Part shown: positions 18,003-24,836 of the stretch, piece after piece
Layout: each line of letters starts with the position of its first letter
Position numbering within the stretch: the first letter of the stretch is position 1
Origin: Fidelibacterota bacterium UBA7303
Lineage (GTDB): Bacteria > Fidelibacterota > Marinisomatia > Marinisomatales > UBA1611
Length of the DNA: 24,836 nucleotides
Assembly (NCBI GenBank): GCA_002471805.1
Contig: DKQR01000147.1
Span: 1 to 24,836, forward strand
Reading direction: 5' to 3'
Notes under the pieces: model-generated
The model's input: only the letters and a program-made list of their open reading frames with translations
Told to the model about the DNA's origin: nothing
Database searches by the model: none
Made by a program: the position numbers and the translations under genes

Positions 18003-18896
18003 ATGAAATCCCGCGGCGACCTGAATACAGAACAGCAGAATACTCAATCTTTAAATATAGACTCGGTATCTGTTGAAAAAGTTTTACAGACAATCAATCA
18101 AGAAGACCAGACTGTGGCGCAGGCTGTTAAAAAAGCCATTCCAGAAATTGAAAGTGTTGTTCATTTGACCACTGGCAGTATGAGAGAAGGCGGCCGTGTA
18201 TTTTACATAGGCGCGGGCACCAGCGGCAGGCTGGGTGTACTGGATGCCTCAGAAATTCCGCCAACGTATTCCGCACCTGAAAAATGGTTTATTGGAATCA
18301 TTGCTGGCGGAGATAGAGCATTACGCAAGTCTATTGAAGGAGCGGAAGACCAGCCGGAAAGCGCAGTCAAAGACCTGGATCCTTTTGGAATCAACGATAA
18401 AGATGTGGTGATTGGAATATCCTGCAGCGGTGCGGCGGCCTATGTTGTTTCGGCGCTGGAATACGCCCGAAAGCTGGGGGCCAAAACAGTGTACCTCGTT
18501 ACCAATCCGGATCCTTATAAAATGGCGGAAGTTGATATAGTGATTGTTGTGGATACGGGACCGGAGATTATCACAGGTTCAACGCGCATGAAAGCTGGAA
18601 CGGCAACAAAAATGGTCTTAAATATGATTTCCACAGCAACGATGGTCCAGCTGGGAAAAGTATATGGTAATCTGATGGTGGATCTTATGGCTGTGAATGA
18701 AAAATTGATAGACCGCGGAGTGCGGATTATTATTCAGCTCACCGGATTGGACAGAAAAGATGCCCTTGAGCGGCTAAAGGAAGCAAAAATGTCTGTAAAA
18801 AAAGCGGTAGTGATGGAGACAAAAGGCATCCCCCTGCAGGAAACGGAAAGATTGCTGGAAAAAGTTAAGGGATCATTAAGACAAGCCCTGGTGTAG
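18003..18896 (+). CDS. murQ: N-acetylmuramic acid 6-phosphate etherase
   Basis: Cleaves the lactyl ether of MurNAc-6-phosphate to GlcNAc-6-phosphate and D-lactate, a cytoplasmic step in peptidoglycan recycling. The 297-residue length is typical. It shows the family start pattern LNTEQQN-x-S-LNIDS, the SIS-domain sugar-phosphate motif GAGTSGRLGVLDASE with E84, GAED with E115 (matching the two catalytic glutamates of E. coli MurQ, E83 and E114), ISCSGAAAYV and the STRMKAGTATKMVLNM signature. It starts 20 nt from the divergent prmA start without a visible SD. No AnmK, MurNAc kinase or PTS gene is nearby, so the source of MurNAc-6-P is not evident here. A secreted acylase gene follows after 18 nt. 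Confidence 0.97.
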   Translation: MKSRGDLNTEQQNTQSLNIDSVSVEKVLQTINQEDQTVAQAVKKAIPEIESVVHLTTGSMREGGRVFYIGAGTSGRLGVLDASEIPPTYSAPEKWFIGIIAGGDRALRKSIEGAEDQPESAVKDLDPFGINDKDVVIGISCSGAAAYVVSALEYARKLGAKTVYLVTNPDPYKMAEVDIVIVVDTGPEIITGSTRMKAGTATKMVLNMISTATMVQLGKVYGNLMVDLMAVNEKLIDRGVRIIIQLTGLDRKDALERLKEAKMSVKKAVVMETKGIPLQETERLLEKVKGSLRQALV

Positions 18897-18914
18897 AGAA
18901 GGAATACTTTTGTT

Positions 18915-21029
18915 ATGAAAAAGACTATCCACCTTTTTATAGCCCTGATTTTTTTTCAGGCTCTAATTCCGGCAGCAGATTTAACAATTACCGATGGAAA
19001 TTTTACTGCAACCATTAAACGAGATAATTGGGGTGTCCCTCATATTTATGGTAAACGGGACGCTGATGTATCCTTTGGCCTGGCTTATGCCCATGCACAA
19101 GATGATTTTACTACCATCCAGGATGTAATTATAGCAACCCGGGGAAAACTCAGTGAAATTTATGGGATTAGATTATGGTCGACCCATACCCTAAAAAATC
19201 TATTTCGTCGACGTTACAATAAAATTAACGGCATTTTCCGTGTCGTTAATGATTATTATGTACATCTTATGAATTTCTGGGAAGATGTGGAAACCAAGTA
19301 TGAAGCTGAAATACCAGATGATGTAAAAAAGATATGCAGAGGATATGCCGCCGGGCTGAATCTGTTTGCGAAAGATCAACCGGACCTGGCCAATAAGAAG
19401 TTGCTGCCTTTCCATGAAAAAGATATTATTGTTGGATTTTCCCATCGCATACCCCTGTTCATAGGATTAGATGGCGTCATTAGAAAATTAGGTAAAGAAG
19501 AGCGTCCTGAGATCATTGGCGGATATTTTTCCCCTTCTGCAATAACACCGTGGCCCATGGATATGGTAGCCAGTAATGTGTTTGCAGTTTCACCTTCCAG
19601 GTCGGATGATGGATATACCCGTTTAATGATCAATACCCACCAGCCCTGGACAGGACCCGTGGCCTGGTATGAAGCACATGTGGTCAGCGAAGAAGGCTGG
19701 GATTTTTTTGGCGGTTTATTTCCAGGCACGCCAACGCCTCTGATTGGACATAACCCTGACCTTGGCTGGAGCCACACAGTGAATGATCCGGACCTGGTGG
19801 ATGTATACCAGCTCACTATTAACCCAAAAAACAAAAATCAGTACTGGTATGATGGCCAATGGGAGAACATGGAGGTTCGAAACATCAAAATCAAAATAAA
19901 ACTCTGGGGTCCCTTTTCATGGAAATTGAAGCGCCAGGTGAAAGAATCGATCCATGGCCCGGTATTGGAATTCAGCCATGGCACCTATGCCCTGCGCATT
20001 GCAACCAGAAACGAATTCCGATTTGTGGAACAATGGTACCGAATGACCCGTTCCAGAAATATTGACGAATTCAAAGAAGCCATGGCAATGAATGCCATCC
20101 CCATGTTCAATACCGGCTATGCGGACAGAGAAGGAAATATTTATTACCTGTATAATGCCAAGATTCCCCTGCGGAAAAATGGTTATGACTGGCAGAAAAT
20201 ACTGCCCGGAGAAACTTCCACCAACCTCTGGACAACATTCGTGCCTTTTGATTCTTTACCTCAGGTGACAAATCCCCCAAGTGGTTTTTTTCAAAACTGC
20301 AACAGCAGTCCCTACCTGGCAACTGGTGACTCTGCAGAAATGCCCCTACCTCTCCCGAATTGGGCTGGAGTGGAAAGGCACCAGACCAGCAGGGCCCTTC
20401 GAGCACTTGAGACCTATGGCGCTGACACCTCCATATCCCGCCAGGAATTCTTTAATTATAAGTACGACCATCGTTATTCAGAAAAATCACAAATATCCAG
20501 GACCCGTGACCGTTTTATCTCCGATATGGAAAATGATACAAACCGGGCATTAGAACCAGCATTGGAATTATTAGCTAATTGGGATCTGGAAGCTGATTCT
20601 ACCAACAAGGCAGCAGCCCTGGCTTTTATGGTATTGCCTATGTCATTCAAGGACGAAGATTTGAATTATGAACTTGAAGCAGTCATTAGGAATCTGCAGA
20701 AATCCATCAATTACCTCACCGAAAAATTCGGTACTGTTGAAGTTCCTCTGGGAAGGGTGTTCCGATTGGTGCGGGGCAATAAACAATATCCTTTATCCGG
20801 CGGTCCTGGACTACTAAGGGCAATTTATTGTAATAAAGTTGATGGTATTTATCAAGGCCGGGCCGGTGACTGTTATATTCAGGCAGTAGAATGGGGTCCA
20901 GATGGCGAATTCAATGCCTGGAGTATACACCAGTTTGGCAGTGCAACACTGGATTCAACGTCACCTCACTACAGTGATCAAGCAGAGTTATTCCATAGGG
21001 AGGAAATGAAAATTATCAGGCCTCAATGA
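18915..21029 (+). CDS. Secreted penicillin-acylase-family (peptidase S45) Ntn hydrolase
   Basis: A 704-residue exported amidohydrolase of the S45 family, which includes penicillin G acylases and acyl-homoserine-lactone acylases. A signal peptide (about 1-21, ending PAA) is followed by the alpha-subunit start with IKRDNWGVPHIYG and FGLAYAHAQDDF, both family motifs. The expected self-cleavage nucleophile is S220 in MVASNVFAVSPSRS, so the mature beta subunit would begin SNVFAV. The bond is Ala-Ser rather than the common Gly-Ser. Further family features are NTHQPW with H242, GHNPDLGWSHT and FFQNCNSSPY. SD AAGGAA (18899-18904) supports the start. Substrates could be N-acyl homoserine lactones, acyl amino acids or beta-lactams; sequence alone does not say. 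The stop overlaps the next ATG by 4 nt. Confidence 0.92.
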   Translation: MKKTIHLFIALIFFQALIPAADLTITDGNFTATIKRDNWGVPHIYGKRDADVSFGLAYAHAQDDFTTIQDVIIATRGKLSEIYGIRLWSTHTLKNLFRRRYNKINGIFRVVNDYYVHLMNFWEDVETKYEAEIPDDVKKICRGYAAGLNLFAKDQPDLANKKLLPFHEKDIIVGFSHRIPLFIGLDGVIRKLGKEERPEIIGGYFSPSAITPWPMDMVASNVFAVSPSRSDDGYTRLMINTHQPWTGPVAWYEAHVVSEEGWDFFGGLFPGTPTPLIGHNPDLGWSHTVNDPDLVDVYQLTINPKNKNQYWYDGQWENMEVRNIKIKIKLWGPFSWKLKRQVKESIHGPVLEFSHGTYALRIATRNEFRFVEQWYRMTRSRNIDEFKEAMAMNAIPMFNTGYADREGNIYYLYNAKIPLRKNGYDWQKILPGETSTNLWTTFVPFDSLPQVTNPPSGFFQNCNSSPYLATGDSAEMPLPLPNWAGVERHQTSRALRALETYGADTSISRQEFFNYKYDHRYSEKSQISRTRDRFISDMENDTNRALEPALELLANWDLEADSTNKAAALAFMVLPMSFKDEDLNYELEAVIRNLQKSINYLTEKFGTVEVPLGRVFRLVRGNKQYPLSGGPGLLRAIYCNKVDGIYQGRAGDCYIQAVEWGPDGEFNAWSIHQFGSATLDSTSPHYSDQAELFHREEMKIIRPQ

Positions 21030-21505
21030 AGAGAACCATTTTAATCTACATCTTTCTATTGCAGCTGTTTGCCTGTGCCGGGGTGGCTCTGGTGCCTGCC
21101 TCTGCAGAGACTATTATGTCAGAAGTGCAGCGAACTAAAGGGACACACGCAGTACTGCTCAATGTCTGGGCTACATCCTGTGCGCCTTGTGTGGCCGAAT
21201 TTCCCGCAATTGTGGAACTGGGAGAGAACAATAGTAAATTACATGTCTTGTTTGTGAGCACAGATTTTCCAGAATATGAGAAGCGAGTAAAACAGTTTTT
21301 ACAGCAGAATGGTGTTGCAGGTAAATCCTTTATCAAAAGTCAAAAAGATCAGGCTTTTATTAATGGATTGCACCCTGATTGGAGCGGAGCTCTTCCTTTT
21401 ACGATCCTATTCGCAAAAAACAGTGGAGATGTGGTAGATTATTGGGAAGGAGAACAGCCCGAAATACGGTTTAAAACTGCTATTGAACGGGCAATCAATC
21501 TATAG
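21026..21505 (+). CDS. TlpA-like exported thioredoxin-fold protein
   Basis: A 159-residue periplasmic or membrane-anchored thioredoxin-like protein. The hydrophobic N-terminus contains LQLFAC, where C17 could be a lipobox cysteine; alternatively signal peptidase I could cut after PASA (about residue 27). The thioredoxin core shows LLNVWATSCAPCVAEFP, with active-site C52 and C55 (CAPC instead of the usual CGPC) and a cis-proline segment ALPFTILF with P124. It probably reduces or isomerises disulfides or keeps a neighbouring enzyme reduced. Its ATG overlaps the acylase stop (ATGA), implying coupled translation, and the next gene encodes a second thioredoxin-fold protein 8 nt downstream. Confidence 0.87.
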   Translation: MKRTILIYIFLLQLFACAGVALVPASAETIMSEVQRTKGTHAVLLNVWATSCAPCVAEFPAIVELGENNSKLHVLFVSTDFPEYEKRVKQFLQQNGVAGKSFIKSQKDQAFINGLHPDWSGALPFTILFAKNSGDVVDYWEGEQPEIRFKTAIERAINL

Positions 21506-21513
21506 GAGTCATT

Positions 21514-22104
21514 ATGAAAAAGAAATCTATCCTTACACTCATTCTTATTTTTTCCAGTCTTTTCAGTAAAGAACTGGAACTGGGATCCATGCTCCCCATG
21601 GGTGACCACCGTTTACTGGATATCGGCGGTAAATATTTATCCCTGAACGAAGCCAGGGATGAAAATGGCCTGCTGGTCATCTTTTCTTGTAATACTTGTC
21701 CTTGGGTTATTCGCTGGGAGGATCGTTATGTTACCTTGACCGAGCAATATGCCCCCAAAGGGGTCGGTGTTATTGCTGTGAATTCCAATGAAAGCAATTT
21801 CAATTCCGTAGACAATTTGGAGGAGATGCGCAAACACGCTAAAGAAAACAGCTATAATTTCCCATATGTCCAGGATTTTGGATCACGGCTGGCACGTGAG
21901 TTTGGTGCCACCCGCACACCCCATATTTTTCTTTTTAATGATGAGAATACTCTGGTCTACCGCGGTGCGATTGATGATAACGCTAGGGATGCCAGGAAAG
22001 TGGAGGAACCCTACCTGGCAAATGCCATAGAGGCGATGCTGTCCGGTAAACCGATAGCGGTTGCATCCACAAAAGCACTGGGCTGCGGTATAAAATTTAA
22101 ATAA
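21514..22104 (+). CDS. Exported peroxiredoxin-like thioredoxin-family protein (AhpC/TSA, PRX_like group)
   Basis: A 196-residue thioredoxin-fold protein. A short signal peptide (MKKKSILTLILIFSSLFS) is followed by a peroxiredoxin-like core with LLVIFSCNTCPWV (C59 and C62), where many relatives read ICNHCPFV. Next come AVNSNE, a DFGSRLAREFGATRTPHIFLF segment containing the cis-proline, YRGAIDDN and the diagnostic C-terminal LGCGIKFK (relatives end GCSIKWK-like). The function within the group is poorly defined; thiol-disulfide exchange or peroxide reduction is likely. AGGAG at 21504-21508 overlaps the previous stop and lies 5 nt before ATG 21514, so it is firmly part of the acylase-TlpA unit. 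Confidence 0.87.
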   Translation: MKKKSILTLILIFSSLFSKELELGSMLPMGDHRLLDIGGKYLSLNEARDENGLLVIFSCNTCPWVIRWEDRYVTLTEQYAPKGVGVIAVNSNESNFNSVDNLEEMRKHAKENSYNFPYVQDFGSRLAREFGATRTPHIFLFNDENTLVYRGAIDDNARDARKVEEPYLANAIEAMLSGKPIAVASTKALGCGIKFK

Positions 22105-22106
22105 AC

Positions 22107-22111
22107 AGGAG
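22107..22111 (+). promoter_or_regulatory. Shine-Dalgarno serving a short ORF before the Ste24 gene
   Basis: AGGAG lies 6 nt before ATG 22118 (the mini-ORF) but 20 nt before ATG 22132, the only workable start of the protease gene. Spacing therefore favours initiation at the mini-ORF. Confidence 0.5.
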
Positions 22112-22117
22112 CAGAGC

Positions 22118-22153
22118 ATGCCTGCGCAGAAATGGAACAAACATATTATCTAA
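22118..22153 (+). CDS. Possible 11-codon leader ORF overlapping the Ste24 protease start
   Basis: ATG 22118 with a well-placed AGGAG opens an 11-residue frame (MPAQKWNKHII, stop TAA 22151-22153). It runs over the start codon of the protease gene in another frame. Terminating ribosomes could re-initiate at ATG 22132, giving translational coupling. It may equally be a fortuitous ATG. No function is implied for the peptide itself. Confidence 0.25.
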   Translation: MPAQKWNKHII

Positions 22154-23367
22154 TCATTATTTTTGCGCTGGCGGTGGAATATCTGCTCTCCACCGTCAGT
22201 TCCATTCTGGACATGGGCAATATCGTTGAGGAAGTCCCGGCAGATTTCCAGGACGTTTACGACAGGGAAAAATACGCCAGGTCCCAGTCGTATCTGAGAG
22301 ACCGTACCCGTTTCGGGATTTTTTCAAGTACTTTTTCCCTGCTGCTGATCCTGGTGGTGATCCACACTGGGCTTTTTGGCGTTTTGGATCAATTTGTACG
22401 GGTCCAGACCAACCAGCCAATCCTGGCAGGGTTGCTGTTCTTTGGAATTATCTTTATCATCCAGGATATTATCAGTCTGCCTTTCTCCATCTACAGTACC
22501 TTTGTGATCGAAGAAAAATTCGAGTTTAACCGTACCACCCCTAAAACCTTCGTGATCGATAAATTAAAAGGCTATGCCCTGACCGTTATTTTAGGCAGTG
22601 CAGTGATAGTTCCGATCCTGTTCTTTTTCGAGAGATTTGGTCCCAGGGGTTGGTGGATCGCATGGGCGTTGGTTACGCTGTTTATGATTGCGGTGCAGCC
22701 CCTTTTTGTCCACGTGATCGCTCCACTGTTTAACAAATTTACGCCTTTGGAAGAAGGGGAACTGCGAACTGCCATTGAGGAATATTCAGAAAAAGTAAAA
22801 TTTCCTATTGGCCGTATCGATGTTATGGATGGCAGTAAGCGCTCTGGACATTCCAATGCTTACTTCAGCGGCCTGGGTAAATCCCGCCGCATCGCCCTGT
22901 TCGATACGCTGCTGGAAAAACATACAACAGAAGAAATCATCTCTGTGGTTGCCCACGAAGTTGGCCATTATAAACGAAAACACATTATAAAAGGCACAGC
23001 GCTGGGTATTCTTGAGACTGGTGTTATGCTTTTTATATTTAACCTGATCATGAAGGATGCGGCACTTTTTGCCGTATTTGGCGTCAGTGATATATCTGTC
23101 TATGGCGGGCTGGTCTTTTTTGCCATGCTGTATGCACCGGTCAGTATGATCACATCCCTGCTTACCACTGCTGTCAGCAGGAAAAATGAATTTGAAGCAG
23201 ATACCTTTTCTCTTGAGACCACCAAAAATCCACAAGCTCTGGTGAATATGCTCAAAGGGCTGGCTGCCAATAACCTGGCTCACCTTACCCCGCATCCGCT
23301 GAAGGTATTCCTTTCCTACAGCCACCCGCCGGTGATATCAAGAATAGCGGCTGTTACACAAAAATAA
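22132..23367 (+). CDS. Ste24-type M48 membrane metalloprotease (CAAX prenyl protease 1 family)
   Basis: A 411-residue polytopic inner-membrane zinc protease of the M48A/Ste24 family. In bacteria, which lack prenylated CAAX proteins, members are thought to act in membrane-protein quality control. Several TM helices precede FSIYSTFVIEEKFEFNRTTP (a conserved Ste24 segment). Then follow SKRSGHSNAYFSGLGKSRRI, the zinc motif HEVGH (275-279) in VVAHEVGHYKRKH and the third ligand in SRKNEFEADTFS (E353). The C-terminal LAHLTPHPLKVFLSYSHPP closes the family pattern. The start is ATG 22132: no other start codon lies in frame before the TAA at 22102. It is the last gene of the murQ-to-protease run. Confidence 0.93.
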   Translation: MEQTYYLIIIFALAVEYLLSTVSSILDMGNIVEEVPADFQDVYDREKYARSQSYLRDRTRFGIFSSTFSLLLILVVIHTGLFGVLDQFVRVQTNQPILAGLLFFGIIFIIQDIISLPFSIYSTFVIEEKFEFNRTTPKTFVIDKLKGYALTVILGSAVIVPILFFFERFGPRGWWIAWALVTLFMIAVQPLFVHVIAPLFNKFTPLEEGELRTAIEEYSEKVKFPIGRIDVMDGSKRSGHSNAYFSGLGKSRRIALFDTLLEKHTTEEIISVVAHEVGHYKRKHIIKGTALGILETGVMLFIFNLIMKDAALFAVFGVSDISVYGGLVFFAMLYAPVSMITSLLTTAVSRKNEFEADTFSLETTKNPQALVNMLKGLAANNLAHLTPHPLKVFLSYSHPPVISRIAAVTQK

Positions 23368-23431
23368 CCAGTAATTAAATCACCTAAAACATCCTAGTTC
23401 CAGCAACCATTATACATGAGTACAATATATG

Positions 23432-23477
23432 AAAAAGGCCGGAGAATCCAACTCTTGACGAATTTTCTTCTCCGGCC
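23432..23477 (-). terminator. Intrinsic terminator, minus strand
   Basis: GGCCGGAGAA (23437-23446) and TTCTCCGGCC (23468-23477) are perfect 10-bp arms around a 21-nt loop. AAAAA at 23432-23436 reads as a T-run on the minus strand directly after the stem. It lies about 200 nt past the stop of the gene at 23678 and fits as its terminator. The long loop is slightly unusual. Confidence 0.7.
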
Positions 23478-23520
23478 CATAACCTAACTCCCTTTCCGGT
23501 TAATTAAAACCTTCTAGTTT

Positions 23521-23555
23521 CTCCTTTGCTTGCGCTCCGGCGCGTCAGGTTCGGA
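23521..23555. repeat. Possible REP-like GC-rich palindromic patch
   Basis: TTGCTTGCGCTCCGGCGCG stands out from AT-rich surroundings and can form GCGC (23532-23535) / GCGC (23540-23543) around TCCG. The sequence style recalls dispersed extragenic repeats of other phyla, but there is only one copy in this window, so a repeat nature is a guess. Confidence 0.25.
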
Positions 23556-23677
23556 TGTCCAAAGAAAAGAAGTTTTACCTTTTTTTCCTCTTTCAATCCT
23601 CACGTGAATATAATGAAATACTGTTTAAATCACAAGTATTTCCCAGTCAGAATTCGGATAAATTATTAATTGGAAGG

Positions 23678-24574
23678 TCAGTTTTGCTGCAAACGATAGG
23701 CCTGGTAATGTTGATCCAATACCTGGGGATATTTATTACCTTTCCACACATAGCGAAGAGAATCTGAAATATGAATTTCCTTGACCTCTATATACGGTTT
23801 TTGGGCGTGATAAAAAAACTGCTTTCCGATCCGGACGATCTGTTCTTCAGCGGGTTCATAGCCCAGAACACGGGACATGAGGCCGAAATGTTTTGTTTTC
23901 ATATGATCCACCAGCATATTTTCCAGTTTGCTTTCAAGGCCAGGTATATAACTGGCCTTTGAGGCCAGGCTTAAAATATTATCTACCTTGGGATTACCTT
24001 TTCCTTCCAGGGCAATCCGGGCAGCAATCAGGTTTTCAAAATCAACATCTGTCATAAAGATCGCCGGTGTACGAATAGTCATTTCCATATTGGAGGATGC
24101 TTCGGCGGAATTCATAATTTCCTGCCAGAATTCCTGCGATGATATAAACCCCTCTGCGAATTGCACTGCGGTCTTGTGATTGATAGACGTAGCAAGGCGG
24201 GTATCGTCCCGGCCCAGGGGAATGGTGCAGTCAACAGAAACAATGGATGGAACTATCACGACCTTCCCGGCACCCACACTCATTTTAAGCTGGTTTTGGA
24301 TGGATCTGCCAATACAGCCGTAACTTAACAGAATAATTTCTTCATAATTATTACGCCTGGTTTTTATGGGCATTGTGAATAAGGTATTGTTATTCTCTAT
24401 TTCTGAGAAAGAAAGGGACCGTTCATCCAATTCCATCCTAAAATACCCCATCTGTTTATTGAGCTCAGTGATTAATGGTCTTGTTTGGGTCCTGCTCAAT
24501 GGATTCTCAGCCAGGGTCAGGCTTAATAAAAGAACCGCAAAACCCAATCGCATGATTATTATTCGAATGATCAT
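23678..24574 (-). CDS. Exported protein of unknown function
   Basis: A predicted protein of about 298 residues that I do not recognise. It starts MIIRIIIMRLGFAVLLLSLTLAEN, a clear signal peptide with cleavage likely after LTLA. The mature part begins with a polar helix (RTQTRPLITELNKQM) and has a beta-rich middle (VVIVPSIVSVDCTIPLG, one lone Cys). A helical C-terminal half ends in an aromatic, basic tail (YVWKGNKYPQVLDQHYQAYRL). I chose ATG 24574, 1 nt after the upstream stop (TAGGATG); ATG 24553 is also possible, while the longer in-frame ATG at 24625 would sit inside the upstream gene and add a non-signal-like segment. A periplasmic or outer-membrane-associated location is inferred. Confidence 0.7.
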   Translation of the reverse strand: MIIRIIIMRLGFAVLLLSLTLAENPLSRTQTRPLITELNKQMGYFRMELDERSLSFSEIENNNTLFTMPIKTRRNNYEEIILLSYGCIGRSIQNQLKMSVGAGKVVIVPSIVSVDCTIPLGRDDTRLATSINHKTAVQFAEGFISSQEFWQEIMNSAEASSNMEMTIRTPAIFMTDVDFENLIAARIALEGKGNPKVDNILSLASKASYIPGLESKLENMLVDHMKTKHFGLMSRVLGYEPAEEQIVRIGKQFFYHAQKPYIEVKEIHISDSLRYVWKGNKYPQVLDQHYQAYRLQQN

Positions 24575-24575
24575 C

Positions 24576-24836
24576 CTAATATATTTGAAATGAAAGCCTG
24601 CTGTTAAATCCTTCATTTTTGCCAATCAGGGTGCCCTGGCCATCATAACGCAGCAATTGCCAGGTGTAGGCCTGCTGGACCAATAAACCCCCGGTCTGTT
24701 CATCAGGAATAGGAAAAATATTGTACAGGTGTGATTTTTCTCCATCCAGCATGATGGTCTTTGTAAATGTATGCATATCAATATTGCCTGCTTGCCAAGA
24801 TTGTTCAGTACGATTATACCCTGAAAAATAACATCT
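24576..24836 (-). CDS. C-terminal fragment of a protein of unknown function, cut by the window end
   Basis: The frame is open from the right edge to a TAG at 24576-24578, giving at least 86 residues; ATG 24776 is internal to the open frame, so the true start lies outside the window. The visible part is polar and beta-rich, with segments MLDGEKSHLYNIFPIPDEQ and WQLLRYDGQGTLIGKNEG. I recognise no family. The stop is 1 nt from the start codon of the next minus-strand gene, so the two are very likely one transcription unit with coupled translation. Confidence 0.6.
   Translation of the reverse strand, partial: RCYFSGYNRTEQSWQAGNIDMHTFTKTIMLDGEKSHLYNIFPIPDEQTGGLLVQQAYTWQLLRYDGQGTLIGKNEGFNSRLSFQIY

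Larger units (their letters stand above)
23368..23677. other. 310-nt intergenic region between convergent genes
   Basis: This gap separates the Ste24 gene (+) from a minus-strand gene. It holds a 10-bp inverted repeat acting as a minus-strand terminator (23432-23477) and a short GC-rich patch around 23525-23555. The rest is AT-rich without a convincing gene. I see no plus-strand terminator with a T-run for the Ste24 operon; the same hairpin might serve weakly. Confidence 0.7.

Noticed and set aside
23437..23477. Plus-strand terminator for the Ste24 operon
   Set aside because: The hairpin is strong, but on the plus strand it is followed by CATAACC with no T-run; the T-run is on the minus strand.
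23555..23767. 70-codon plus-strand ORF in the gap after the Ste24 gene
   Set aside because: Its 3' half is antisense to the end of the minus-strand exported-protein gene, composition looks random, and no SD precedes it.
24575..24625. N-terminal extension of the exported unknown protein to ATG 24625
   Set aside because: It would overlap the upstream reading frame by about 50 nt and put 17 polar residues before a clear signal peptide; ATG 24574 directly after the stop fits better.
1..24836. tRNA, rRNA, CRISPR arrays, insertion sequences or prophage
   Set aside because: No repeat-spacer pattern, transposase, integrase or structural phage gene was seen, and the gaps are too short or lack RNA-gene features.

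Overview
The window is ordinary, densely packed bacterial chromosome of moderate GC with no phage, transposon, CRISPR, rRNA or tRNA signal. The organism is Gram-negative: it has an LptF/LptG-family LPS exporter, an outer-membrane PorV/FadL-like barrel and a large surface lipoprotein. The Na+-coupled transporters suggest a marine or saline habitat. The overall style points to the FCB group, with Marinimicrobia (SAR406) as my best guess; that assignment is inference.

Left part (1-8340): the 3' end of ATP-dependent PEP carboxykinase and a short hibernation factor (hpf) are followed by the most interesting locus. A SAM-II-type riboswitch aptamer (about 935-985) runs directly into an intrinsic terminator (990-1020). 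The U-tract of that terminator ends on the TTG start codon of metH. Behind it lie metH, a divergent metF-like gene, metK and ahcY, and a clean terminator follows ahcY. Together these four enzymes close the activated-methyl cycle (homocysteine, methionine, SAM, SAH, homocysteine) and supply methyl groups from folate, so SAM appears to feed back on its own regeneration.

Middle (8376-15736): a 1011-residue lipoprotein of unknown function with a C-terminal Kre9/KNH-like beta domain is translationally coupled (ATGA overlap) to an outer-membrane beta-barrel protein. An LptF/LptG permease gene converges on this pair. Divergent to the permease gene is an NhaC-family antiporter, followed by an alanine/glycine:cation symporter (15754-17124).

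Right part (17101-23367): prmA converges on and overlaps the symporter gene by 24 nt. It is divergent from murQ, with only 20 nt between the two start codons. A same-strand run follows: murQ, a secreted S45 (penicillin/AHL acylase-type) Ntn hydrolase, a TlpA-like thioredoxin, a PRX-like thioredoxin-fold protein and a Ste24-type membrane metalloprotease. This suggests envelope turnover and redox functions. A 310-nt gap (23368-23677) holds a minus-strand terminator and a GC-rich REP-like patch. The window ends in two minus-strand genes of unknown function, the last cut by the window edge.
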